Positions 16,219 to 24,394 of a stretch of 64,000 nucleotides of DNA are shown piece after piece; the stretch's first letter is position 1, and each line of letters opens with the position of its first letter. The notes beneath the pieces were generated by a model, which had not been told where the DNA came from, ran no database searches, and saw only the letters and a program-made list of their open reading frames with translations. A program made the position numbers and the translations under genes. The DNA comes from Kitasatospora sp. MAA19 (GTDB lineage: Bacteria; Actinomycetota; Actinomycetes; Streptomycetales; Streptomycetaceae). The stretch is from the NCBI RefSeq assembly GCF_029894125.1, contig NZ_JARXYZ010000021.1, forward strand, positions 62,001 to 126,000, given 5' to 3'.

Positions 16219-16896
16219 TCAGGCGCGGCGCTTGGCGGCGACCTTTCGGGCCGCGAGAACCAGGCCCGCACCGGCGGCCAGCACCGCGCCACCGGCCAGG
16301 GCGAGCGGGGTGTCGTCCCCGCCACCGGTCTGCGCCAGGGCCGGCGCCGCACTCGTCCCGGAGCCGGGCGTGGCACCCGGCTTGGCGGCGGGCGAGGTCG
16401 GGGTGGTCGCCGAGGGCGTGGCGCTCGGCGGGGCCGGGACCGACGTGGTCGGCGTCGGCCGCGGGGTCACCGGGACGGCCGGGGTGGTGGTCGGCGGGCC
16501 GGTCGGCGTCGGCGTGCCGGTCGGAGTCCCGGTCGGCGTCGGCGTGGCGGAGGGGCAGAGCGGGACGTCCGCCACCTTCTTGTCCACGTGGGTGTCAGCC
16601 AGGGTGTAGCGCCAGGTGTCGCCCTTGCCCGAGTAGCCGACGGTCACCTTGGCCGTGCCGTTCGCCTCGATCCTGCCGTGGTACTGCTCGGTCCCGCCGA
16701 CCAGGCTGAGCGTGTAATCGCCCGCGGCCTTGTACGTGTTCCCGAGGACGAGCTCGACATGACCGGCATCCGCCCGGCACCCGACCTCCAGGGAGGCGTC
16801 GCTCGGATTCCAGGCGAAGGCGGTCCCGGTGCCGGCCAGCGCGAGGGCGGCGACCGCGCCCCCGGCGACCGCAGCCGCCCGTCGTACGTGCCTCAT
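16219..16896 (-). CDS. Cell-wall-anchored surface protein with LAXTG sortase signal
   Basis: This 225-residue protein has a Sec signal peptide (VAGGAVAALALAGTGTAFA, about 9-27). A compact beta domain follows with two cysteines (VGCRADAGHVELVL; DVPLCPSA), then a long Thr/Pro/Ser repeat stalk. The C-terminal anchor is LAQTGGGDDTPLALAGG, a hydrophobic helix and a positive tail (ARKVAAKRRA). LAXTG is the class E sortase motif typical of Streptomyces. The protein would be processed by a housekeeping sortase and fixed to peptidoglycan; no sortase gene is nearby. The start follows GAGGAGAA at good spacing. Its 5' leader contains a long hairpin. Confidence 0.85.
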   Translation of the reverse strand: MRHVRRAAAVAGGAVAALALAGTGTAFAWNPSDASLEVGCRADAGHVELVLGNTYKAAGDYTLSLVGGTEQYHGRIEANGTAKVTVGYSGKGDTWRYTLADTHVDKKVADVPLCPSATPTPTGTPTGTPTPTGPPTTTPAVPVTPRPTPTTSVPAPPSATPSATTPTSPAAKPGATPGSGTSAAPALAQTGGGDDTPLALAGGAVLAAGAGLVLAARKVAAKRRA

Positions 16897-17258
16897 CAGT
16901 GTTCTTCTCCTCGGAAATGCGTAGACCGGTGAACCTCGTGCGCTCCCCTCGGGGATGGCAGGGGAGCACACGAGGCAGCGAGCCCTGACCGCCGTCGCAG
17001 GCCGTGGCGGCAGCGAGCGAAGGCAGCACAACCCGGGCCCTCGCCCCCTGCACGGATGGCATGCCACATCCGGTTCACCCCACCCCGGCTCCCGCCCAGC
17101 ACGCCACCTCCACGCAGTCCCGGCCGACCGTGACCCCCTCGAACAAGCCCCTCGCGGCGGGCGGGGGCGCGGGCCCGGTGCGGCGTCGTCCGGACGGCGG
17201 CGGCCCTCGGCTGGTCGTCGACGACCGGCGGGCGGCGGGACCCGGGCGGGGGGCGTGG
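16897..17258. other. 362-base gap with a 16-bp-stem hairpin in the LAXTG gene leader
   Basis: No gene was found here. An inverted repeat pairs 16934-16949 (CCTCGTGCGCTCCCCT) with 16960-16975 with one mismatch across a 10-base loop. It lies 38 bases upstream of the LAXTG gene start, on the same transcript if the promoter is further out. No T-tract follows on either strand. The rest (16980-17258) is GC-rich without a coding signature on either strand. Confidence 0.55.
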
Positions 17259-18341
17259 TCAGTGGTGGCGTGGGTCCAGCAGGCCGGGGCACGGGGCGGG
17301 GTGCGGGGTGCCGGGGGGCGTTGCGTCCCCGGCGTCGAGGGCGGCGAGGGCGGCGAGGGCGGCGGCGCGTTCGGGTTCCGTCGGCCGGGTGCCGTCCGGG
17401 GTGAGGAGGTAGTCGGCGACGGGGGTGAGGAGCAGGGTGGCGGCTCCGGCCGGGAGCAGGAGGGCCTCGTCCCACTGGTGCCGGACGACGGTGCGGCGCA
17501 GCAGGGTGCCGTGGCGGGGCCGGAGCGGGCGGGTGAGGGTCCGGCGGCGGTGGAGCTCGGGGGCGACCTCGGCCTCCAGGACGGTGCGCACGCCCCGCAG
17601 GGAGCCCAGGGGCACGTGCTCGGCGGCGAGGTCGAGGAGGGCGACGGTCTCCGGGGCGAGCCGGTAGGCGGCGACCACCGCGGCGGTCTCGACGGGTTCG
17701 AAGGGCTGCCCGGCCAGGCGGGCCACGTCGATCACGTCGTCCGCGCCGAAGGTGCGTCCGAGACCCTCCTCGGCGAGGGCGATCAGGCATTCGACGTGGT
17801 CGTCGGCGGCCAGGTAGGGGCGGACCGGGACGGCGGCGAGGTCGCCGGTGAGCGCGGCGGTGGCGAGCCGTACCTGGTACCACGGGTCGAGCAGCGGGTC
17901 CTCGGCCGGCCAGCGCAGGGTGACGGCGGTGTGCCGGGGCCGCTCGCCGAGCAGGGTGACCTCCACCGACTCCACCGGGTGGTCGGTGACCAGCCGGTTG
18001 ACGGCCTGCCAGAGCGTGGCCTCGGTGGGGCTGACGAGGGAGAGCTCTCCCAGCGGCCGGGGCAGGTCGGGCGGGTAGTAGCCAGCCAGCGGGAGGTCGC
18101 GGATCGGGCGGACCCCGGTGGCGTCGACGAGGTCGCGGGCGATCCGGGCGTAACAGTCGACCCGGTCGCGGGCGCGCTGCAGCTCGGCCCGGGCGTGCTC
18201 GCCCATCCGGACGCCGTCCCGGGCCAGCGCGGCGAGCACCAGGTACGGGAGGTGGCGGGCGCCGCGGGCACGGTGGAGCAGTTCGACCGGTCCGGCGGCC
18301 GGGTCGACGTCGAGCAGCCGGTAGAGCAGGTCGGTGTTCAT
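17259..18341 (-). CDS. Hypothetical 360-residue cytosolic protein
   Basis: Not recognised. The protein starts MNTDLLYRLLDVDPAAGP and is mostly alpha-helical and leucine-rich, with one beta-like stretch (VESVEVTLLGERPRHTAVTL) and no membrane span or signal peptide. ATG at 18341 has GGAGG upstream; a longer frame begins in non-coding-like sequence. The gene diverges from the AfsR-like regulator across 258 bases, so it could be a target of that regulator. The C-terminal 30 residues are Pro/His-rich and probably disordered. Confidence 0.65.
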   Translation of the reverse strand: MNTDLLYRLLDVDPAAGPVELLHRARGARHLPYLVLAALARDGVRMGEHARAELQRARDRVDCYARIARDLVDATGVRPIRDLPLAGYYPPDLPRPLGELSLVSPTEATLWQAVNRLVTDHPVESVEVTLLGERPRHTAVTLRWPAEDPLLDPWYQVRLATAALTGDLAAVPVRPYLAADDHVECLIALAEEGLGRTFGADDVIDVARLAGQPFEPVETAAVVAAYRLAPETVALLDLAAEHVPLGSLRGVRTVLEAEVAPELHRRRTLTRPLRPRHGTLLRRTVVRHQWDEALLLPAGAATLLLTPVADYLLTPDGTRPTEPERAAALAALAALDAGDATPPGTPHPAPCPGLLDPRHH

Positions 18342-18599
18342 CGGCGTCCGCCTCCGAGGGCTGTGGGGGTCGCCCGGACGGCGGCAGGACGACCGGGGTG
18401 TGGCGGGTCCGGCGGTTCGCGCCGGGCCGACTGCGGGCGCCACACCAGTGATTGTGGTGACGAACGATCAACACGGGATCACCACCGGCTCTACAGTCTC
18501 TCGACATCCCGCCGGGCCCGTGGGTTGATAGGAGCTCATCGATCGGGGGCGGGCACGTGCGCGGGCGGGGGCGAGCACATGAAGCGGGCAGGTGCAGGA

Positions 18600-21500
18600 A
18601 TGGGTGAATTCCGGTTCTCGGTGCTGGGACTGATGCGGGCTCAGCGCGGCACGACGATGCTGAAGGTCGGCAGTCCCCAGCAGCAGGCGATGCTGGCGGT
18701 GCTGCTGCTTCGGCCGGGGCACGGCGCGAGTGCCACGGACCTGATCGACGCCCTGTGGGGTGAGGAGCCGCCGGGCACCGCGATGACGACGGTGCGGACG
18801 TACGCCTGGCGGTGGCGCAAGATCCTCCGCAGTGAGGAGCCGGACGCGACGAACGTGCTGACCTCGGTCGGGGACGGCTACCGGCTGGTGCTGCCCAAGC
18901 ACGCCGTGGACGCGGCGCAGGCGGAGGAACTGGCGGCGCAGGCCGAGCGCACGGCGGCCGCCGGAGAGCCGCAGCAGGCGCGTGACCTGCTGAACCAGGC
19001 GCTGGAGTTGTGGCAGGGCGAGCCGCTGACCGGTATCCCCGGTCCGTTCGCGCAGCGGCAGCGGCAGCGGTTGCAGGAGCTCTGGCTGACGCTCTTGGAG
19101 GAGCGGATCGCCCTGGACCTGACGCTGGGGCGCTTCTCCCGGTGCATTCCGGAGCTGACCTCTCTGACCACCGAGCACCCGCTGCACGAACGGGCGTACG
19201 GGCTGCTGATGCGTGCGCTGTACCAGGCCGGGCGGCAGGCGGACGCGCTGGCGGTCTACCGGAGCGCGCGGCAGCTGTTCCTGGCCGAGCTGGGGGTGGC
19301 GCCCGGGCCGGAGTTGGACCTGCTGCACCAGCGGATCCTGGAGGGCGACCCGTCGCTCGCCGCCCCGACGCCGTCCGCCGTGCTCCGCTCCGGGCCGGTG
19401 GAGCCGGCCGCGCCGCGGGTCGAGTCGCAGGACCCGCCCACCGGCCCTGCGGTGACGGTGGCGGATGCGCCCGCCGGGGCCGCCGCACCCGCCGGGGCCT
19501 CCGCACCGTCCCCCAGACCGGCCCAGTTGCCGCCCGACGCGGCGGACTTCACCGGTCGTACCGTCCTGGTCGAGCGGCTGGGCCGGGCCCTGGACGCCCC
19601 GGGCCAGCAGGCGCTGGTGATCGCGACCGTGGTCGGCATGGGCGGGGTCGGCAAGACGGCGCTGGCCCTGCACGTCGCCCACCGGGTCCGCGACGCCTAC
19701 CCGGACGGGCAGCTCTACGCCGACCTGCGGGGCGCCGACGCCACCCCCGCCGACCCGGAGGCGGTGCTCAGCGGCTTCCTGGTGGCGCTCGGCGTGCCGG
19801 CCGACGCGGTGCCGGAGGGGCTGGACGCCCGCTCGGCGCTGTTCCGCTCGGCGGTCGACGGCCGGCGGCTGCTGCTGGTGCTCGACAACGTCCATGACAG
19901 CGCGCAGATCAGACCCCTGCTGCCGGGCGCGGTCGGCTGCGCCGTGCTCACCACCAGCCGCACCCGCCTGTCCGGCGTGCCCGCGACCGTCCAGGCCGAC
20001 CTCGGCGTGTTCGAACCCGAGGAGGCACTCGAACTGCTGGGCCGCACCATCGGCGCCGAGCGGCTGGCCGCCGAGTCGGAGGCCGCCCGGGAGCTGCTGC
20101 TGGTCTGCGGCCACCTCCCGCTCGCGGTACGGATCGTGGCGGCCCGGCTGGCCGCCCGGCCGAGCTGGACGGTGCAGACGCTGGGCCGCCGGCTGGCGGT
20201 CGAGCGCCGGCGGATCGACGAGCTGCGCATCGGCGACCTGGAGGTGGCGGCCGCCTTCGAACTGAGCTACCGCCAGTTGTCGCCCGCCCAGGCCCGGGCG
20301 TTCCGGCTGGTCGCCTCGGTGGACGGGCCGGACATCGGGCTGCACGCCGCGGCCGCCCTGCTGGACCTGGACGAGTACGACGCCGAGGACCTGCTGGAGG
20401 CCCTGGTGGACGTGGCGATGATGGAGTCGCCCTTCCCCGGCCGCTACCGCTTCCACGACCTGCTGCGCGCGTTCGCCCGGCGCCGTCCGGACGCTCCCGG
20501 CGCGGTCGTGGCGGCCCGCGACCGGATGCTGGACCACCTGCTGGCCACCGCGTGCACGGCTTTCCAGCACGCCGTCCCCGGGGATCCGGCGGCCGGCACG
20601 CTCGGGCCCGCCCGCGGCGCGGGCGTCGGCCTGGACGGCCCGGACGGTGCGCGGGCGTGGGCCGAGGCGGAGGGCTCCGGGGCGATCGCGCTGGCCGCGC
20701 AGGTGGCGGGCTGGACCGTCGCGGACGACACCGCGTCCGCGCCGCCGGCCCCGGCCGACGGTGCGGCACCGGACCCGCTGCGCGCCGCGATCGACCTGCT
20801 GATCGCGCTCACGCCGTTCGTCCTCGCCCCGCCCAGCCGCCAGCTGGCCACCACCGCGGAGGCGCTGGCCGCCGCCGCGGTCCATCGCGCCGACCACCGG
20901 GCAGCTGGTCGGGCGCACTTCCTCTGCGGCAACGTCGCTCTGGCCGCCACCCGGCTGGAGGAGGCGGAGGCGTCCTCCCGGCTGGCGGTGGCCGCCTCCC
21001 GCTCGGCCGGCGACACGGTGATCCTGCGCCAGGCGCTGAACGACCTCGGCCTGGTCTGCCAGTTCCTCAGCCGCTACGACGAGGCCGTCGAGCACTACGA
21101 CGAGGCGCTGCTGCTGGCCCGCGAACTCGGCCACCGCTCCGGTGCGCTGGTGACGACGGTGAACGCCGCGCTGGCCCGGGTGCGCAGCGGGCGGGCCGCC
21201 GAGGCCGTGCCGATCTGTCACGAGGTGCTGGCCGAGTTGCGGACCCGGCACGACGATCCGGGCCGGGCGTACACGCTGTACGTGCTGGGGCTGGCGCTGC
21301 ACGGGCTGGGGCGGCACGAGGAGGCGGTCACCTGGTTCGGCGAGTGCCTGGCGGTGGCCTCGGCGGCCGGTCTGGCGGCCCGGGCCGCGCACGCCCGCTA
21401 CCGGATGGCGGACAGTCTGCGCTCGCTGGGCCGGACGGACGAGGCGCTGGAGCACGCCGGGCAGGCGCTGGTGCTGTGCGAGGAGCTGGGTGCCGAGCGG

Positions 21501-21773
21501 GACCAGGGCCAGGCGCTGGTGGTGCTGGGCCGGACGCTGGCGGACCTCGGGCGGGAGGCCGAGGCGTGGGACCGGCTGCGGGAGGCGCACCGGATCTTCG
21601 TCCGGCTGGGGCTGCCGGAGGCGGGGGAGGTGGCGGGGCTGCTGCCCCGGGAGGAGGGTTCGGCCGCTTCGGTCACTTCGGCCGGGTCCGTCCGGTCCGT
21701 GCCGGATGGGCGTCGGGGCGGTGGTCGGGGGGCGGCGGGCGCTTCGGTGACGAGCTGCGGGCCGGGCCGCTGA
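18600..21773 (+). CDS. AfsR/SARP-family regulator (wHTH-BTAD-NB-ARC-TPR)
   Basis: This protein of about 1057 residues has an OmpR-type winged-helix DNA-binding domain (about 1-95, LMRAQRGTTMLKVGSPQQQ), a bacterial transcriptional activation domain (about 100-250, ending AELGVAPGPELDLLHQRIL) and a Pro/Ala linker. An NB-ARC ATPase follows with P-loop GMGGVGKT (about 346-353), then C-terminal tetratricopeptide repeats (about 770-1020). This is the AfsR layout; such proteins activate secondary-metabolite or developmental genes in Streptomyces. Two starts are possible, ATG 18579 and ATG 18600; the second is nearer to AGGTGCAGG and matches typical SARP starts. It is about 1.2 kb beyond the end of the NRPS cluster, so its link to that cluster is uncertain. 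Confidence 0.9.
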   Translation: MGEFRFSVLGLMRAQRGTTMLKVGSPQQQAMLAVLLLRPGHGASATDLIDALWGEEPPGTAMTTVRTYAWRWRKILRSEEPDATNVLTSVGDGYRLVLPKHAVDAAQAEELAAQAERTAAAGEPQQARDLLNQALELWQGEPLTGIPGPFAQRQRQRLQELWLTLLEERIALDLTLGRFSRCIPELTSLTTEHPLHERAYGLLMRALYQAGRQADALAVYRSARQLFLAELGVAPGPELDLLHQRILEGDPSLAAPTPSAVLRSGPVEPAAPRVESQDPPTGPAVTVADAPAGAAAPAGASAPSPRPAQLPPDAADFTGRTVLVERLGRALDAPGQQALVIATVVGMGGVGKTALALHVAHRVRDAYPDGQLYADLRGADATPADPEAVLSGFLVALGVPADAVPEGLDARSALFRSAVDGRRLLLVLDNVHDSAQIRPLLPGAVGCAVLTTSRTRLSGVPATVQADLGVFEPEEALELLGRTIGAERLAAESEAARELLLVCGHLPLAVRIVAARLAARPSWTVQTLGRRLAVERRRIDELRIGDLEVAAAFELSYRQLSPAQARAFRLVASVDGPDIGLHAAAALLDLDEYDAEDLLEALVDVAMMESPFPGRYRFHDLLRAFARRRPDAPGAVVAARDRMLDHLLATACTAFQHAVPGDPAAGTLGPARGAGVGLDGPDGARAWAEAEGSGAIALAAQVAGWTVADDTASAPPAPADGAAPDPLRAAIDLLIALTPFVLAPPSRQLATTAEALAAAAVHRADHRAAGRAHFLCGNVALAATRLEEAEASSRLAVAASRSAGDTVILRQALNDLGLVCQFLSRYDEAVEHYDEALLLARELGHRSGALVTTVNAALARVRSGRAAEAVPICHEVLAELRTRHDDPGRAYTLYVLGLALHGLGRHEEAVTWFGECLAVASAAGLAARAAHARYRMADSLRSLGRTDEALEHAGQALVLCEELGAERDQGQALVVLGRTLADLGREAEAWDRLREAHRIFVRLGLPEAGEVAGLLPREEGSAASVTSAGSVRSVPDGRRGGGRGAAGASVTSCGPGR

Positions 21774-21842
21774 CGGGCTGCCGACGGGCTGCTGGAGAAT
21801 CGATCCTGCGCCAGTTCTGAGGTGCGCTGGAGCCCGGTGTAC

Positions 21843-22064
21843 TCAGGAGCCGGTGCTGTTCCAGTCGCCGGTGCTGCCGTGCACGGTGCCGGTGGGGGTG
21901 GGCGTCGGCGTAGCGTCGCCGCTCACCACCGTCACCGTCCCGGTGCCGGCGGTCTCCGCCACCGCAGCCGTGGCGGAGAGGCCGGCGCCCAGGGCGACGG
22001 CCACCCCGAGGCCGACCGTGAACAGGCGGAGGCGGGTGGGGGCGGTGGCCGGACGCTGCGTCAT
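21843..22064 (-). CDS. Small secreted peptide (73 residues) convergent with the SARP gene
   Basis: This 73-residue precursor has a basic N-region (RPATAPTRLRLF), a hydrophobic core (TVGLGVAVALGAGLSATAAVA) and a likely cleavage after AVAE or AVA. The mature peptide of about 35 residues ends PTPTGTVHGSTGDWNSTGS. GGGAG precedes the start at good spacing. It has no Cys. It converges on the AfsR-like regulator with a 69-base gap and lies downstream of the DDAH-like gene. No family was recognised. A signalling or structural role is conceivable but unsupported. Confidence 0.65.
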   Translation of the reverse strand: MTQRPATAPTRLRLFTVGLGVAVALGAGLSATAAVAETAGTGTVTVVSGDATPTPTPTGTVHGSTGDWNSTGS

Positions 22065-22187
22065 CTCTGGTGCTCCCTTGGCTCTCTTCCCTGGTGGGAA
22101 GGGGTTCCGTCGTGGTGTGGCACCAGTCTGGCCGGGAGCGTTCAACGGCGGATCTACGGTCGAGCACCGGTGATCACCCCGGCCCGC

Positions 22188-23000
22188 TCAGGCCGCCGCG
22201 CGGATCTCCAGGGTGCAGCACTTCACGCTGCCGCCGCCCTTGAGCAGCTCGCTGAGGTCCATCCCGATCGGCCGGAAGCCGCGCTCGCGCAGCCGCGCGG
22301 CCAGGCCGACGGCCGCCTCCGGCAGCACCACGTGCAGGCCGTCGCTCACCGCGTTGAGGCCGAACACCGCCGCGTCGGCGCCGTCCACCAGCAGTGCGTC
22401 CGGGAACAGCCGGCGCAGGACGGCACGGCTGCCGGCCGAGAAGGCCTCCGGGTGGTACATGATCTCGTCGCCGTCCAGCACGGCGAGCGCGGTGTCCAGG
22501 TGGTAGAAGCGCGGGTCGACCAGCTCCAGGCCGACCACCGGCCGGCCGAGGAACTCCTGGGCCTCCGCGTGCCCCTCGGCCACGCTGCGGAAGCCCCGCC
22601 CGGCCAGCACGAAGCCCGCGGTGAGCAGCAGGTCCCCCTCGCCCTCGTTGACGTGCTCCGGATCGCGCGTCTCGAAGCCCCGGGCGCGGAACCACTCCAG
22701 GTAGGCCGGGCCCTCGGCGGCCCGCTCGGCGTTGCGGAAGCGCGCGCCGAGCACCTTGCCGTCCACCACGGTGGCGCCGTTGGCCGCGTAGACCATGTCG
22801 GGCAGGCCGGGCAGCGGGTCGATCAGCTCCACCCGGTGACCGAGTTCGCCGTAGAGGGCGTACAGCCGCTCCCACTGGGCGACGGCGAGGCCGGTGTCCA
22901 CCGGCTTGGCGGGGTCCATCCACGGGTTGATCGCGTAGGTGACCTCGAAGTGGGTCGGACGGCACATCAGGTAGTGGCGCGGGCGGGCGGTGCGGGTCAT
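22188..23000 (-). CDS. ddaH: DDAH/arginine-deiminase-superfamily hydrolase
   Basis: This 270-residue protein has the amidinotransferase-superfamily (GME) fold signature: an N-terminal Asn-containing substrate loop (VYAANGATVVDGKVLG), a central His in YHLDTALAVLDGDE, and a C-terminal catalytic Cys in GGSVKCCTLEI (Cys261 or Cys262). Relatives hydrolyse NG,NG-dimethylarginine to citrulline, or act on arginine or amidino groups. It is the last gene in the NRPS strand order, 66 bases after the MFS exporter gene. With several basic-residue NRPS modules in the cluster it might shape an arginine, citrulline or ornithine precursor pool, but it could equally be an unrelated boundary gene. Confidence 0.8.
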   Translation of the reverse strand: MTRTARPRHYLMCRPTHFEVTYAINPWMDPAKPVDTGLAVAQWERLYALYGELGHRVELIDPLPGLPDMVYAANGATVVDGKVLGARFRNAERAAEGPAYLEWFRARGFETRDPEHVNEGEGDLLLTAGFVLAGRGFRSVAEGHAEAQEFLGRPVVGLELVDPRFYHLDTALAVLDGDEIMYHPEAFSAGSRAVLRRLFPDALLVDGADAAVFGLNAVSDGLHVVLPEAAVGLAARLRERGFRPIGMDLSELLKGGGSVKCCTLEIRAAA

Positions 23001-23066
23001 CGGATGCTCCAGGGGGCGCGAACGGGCAGGGCAAGGCGGGGCGGGGCAGGGTCGGGCGGGGCGGGG
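23001..23066. repeat. G-rich low-complexity spacer
   Basis: The 66 bases between the MFS gene and ddaH are built from repeated GGGGC/GGGC blocks on the plus strand, with nearly no A or T. Several G-runs of four occur within 30 bases, which could form a quadruplex on that strand, opposite the transcribed RNA sense. No hairpin terminator is visible. Confidence 0.5.
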
Positions 23067-24389
23067 TCAGCCGGCGGGCTCGGGCCGCGCATCGTGGGCA
23101 CGGTGCGCGTCGTGCTCGGGGCGCGCCGGGAAGTCGCGCATTCCGCGCAGCGGGCTCGCCAGGAGCACGGCGCCCGCGGACAGCAGCACACCCGCCATGA
23201 TCCAGATCGTGGTGCGCGGGCCCAGCACCTCGCCGAGCCAGCCGCCGAGCAGCGCGCCGAGGGGGATCGCGCTGTAGTTGACCGTCGAGGCGCTGGCCCT
23301 GATCCGCCCGATCATCGCGGGCGGGCAGTAGGACTGGTAGAAGCTGCCGGCCAACACGTTCCCGGCCACGACGCCGCAGACGGCCACCGACCACGCGCAG
23401 GCGCTGACCGCGAGCGGCAGCTGGTCGCCGGCCATCGGCAGCAGGAAGATGAAGGGCGCGACCACCAGCTCGCACAGCAGCAGCCCGCGGGCGCTGCCCA
23501 GCCGCCGGGCCACCCGCCCGGCCACCGCCGCGCCGGCCAGCCCGCCGACGCTCACCACCGCGAACACCAGGCCCACCTCGCCGGAATCGATGCCGACGCT
23601 GCGGACCAGGAACACCGTCTGGACGGCCTGGATGCCGTTCAGCCCGAGGTTCCCGACCGCCCCGAAGCAGGCCAGCGTCCGCAGGTACGGGTCACGGGCC
23701 AGAAAGCCCACGCCCTCGCCGATCTCCTTCAGGATGCCCCGCCGCTGCGACGGCGGCGGAGGCTGCTCGACCACGGTGATCCGGGCCACGCAGACCGCCG
23801 AGACCAGGTAGCTCACCGCGTCGGCGAACAGGCCGCTGGTCGCGCCGAAGACCTGTGCCAGCAGGCCGGCCGCACCGGGACCGGCGATCTCCACCGCCGA
23901 CTCCCCGGAGCGCAGCTTGACGTTCGCCTCCAGCACGTCGTCCTTGGCCACCAGCGACGGGAGCACCGCCCCGTACGCGGTGGAGAAGAACACCTTCACC
24001 GCGCCGGTCAGAAGGGCCACCAGCACCAGTTGGGCCATGGTCAGCACACCGAGCCAGCCGGCCACCGGCACGCTGACGAACAGGACGAGCAGCAGCAGGT
24101 CGCAGACCAGCATCACCCGCAGCCTGGGCCAGCGGTCCACCCAGGCACCGGCCGGCAGGCCGAGGAAGAGCCAGGGCAGCCAGGCCGAGGCGGTCAGCAG
24201 GCCGACCGCGAGCGGGCTGGCGCCCAGGGTGACGACGGCCACCAGGGCCAGCGCCACGTTGCCGACCGCCGTACCGAGGCCGCTGGTGGTCTCACCGATC
24301 CAGAGCCGACGGAAGTCGGCCTGTGCCCACAGCCCCCAGCGGCTGCGGGACGGCTCCGGCGGAGCCGTGACGGGGGTGGTGACGGACAT
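23067..24389 (-). CDS. MFS exporter (DHA3/EntS-like) of the NRPS cluster
   Basis: This 440-residue membrane protein has about twelve hydrophobic segments and the MFS loop signature between helices 2 and 3 (LPAGAWVDRWPRLRVML). It resembles drug/peptide efflux members of the MFS_3 (EntS-like) group, including LRSGESAVEIAGPGAAGLL. ATG at 24389 lies five bases after the stop of the large NRPS gene, so it is translationally coupled to it. This supports a role in exporting the peptide and in self-protection. Substrate is inferred from context only. Confidence 0.88.
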   Translation of the reverse strand: MSVTTPVTAPPEPSRSRWGLWAQADFRRLWIGETTSGLGTAVGNVALALVAVVTLGASPLAVGLLTASAWLPWLFLGLPAGAWVDRWPRLRVMLVCDLLLLVLFVSVPVAGWLGVLTMAQLVLVALLTGAVKVFFSTAYGAVLPSLVAKDDVLEANVKLRSGESAVEIAGPGAAGLLAQVFGATSGLFADAVSYLVSAVCVARITVVEQPPPPSQRRGILKEIGEGVGFLARDPYLRTLACFGAVGNLGLNGIQAVQTVFLVRSVGIDSGEVGLVFAVVSVGGLAGAAVAGRVARRLGSARGLLLCELVVAPFIFLLPMAGDQLPLAVSACAWSVAVCGVVAGNVLAGSFYQSYCPPAMIGRIRASASTVNYSAIPLGALLGGWLGEVLGPRTTIWIMAGVLLSAGAVLLASPLRGMRDFPARPEHDAHRAHDARPEPAG

Positions 24390-24394
24390 CGCGG

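Noticed and set aside
23001..23066. Possible small RNA or terminator in the G-rich spacer
   Set aside because: No stem-loop and no promoter; only low-complexity G blocks.
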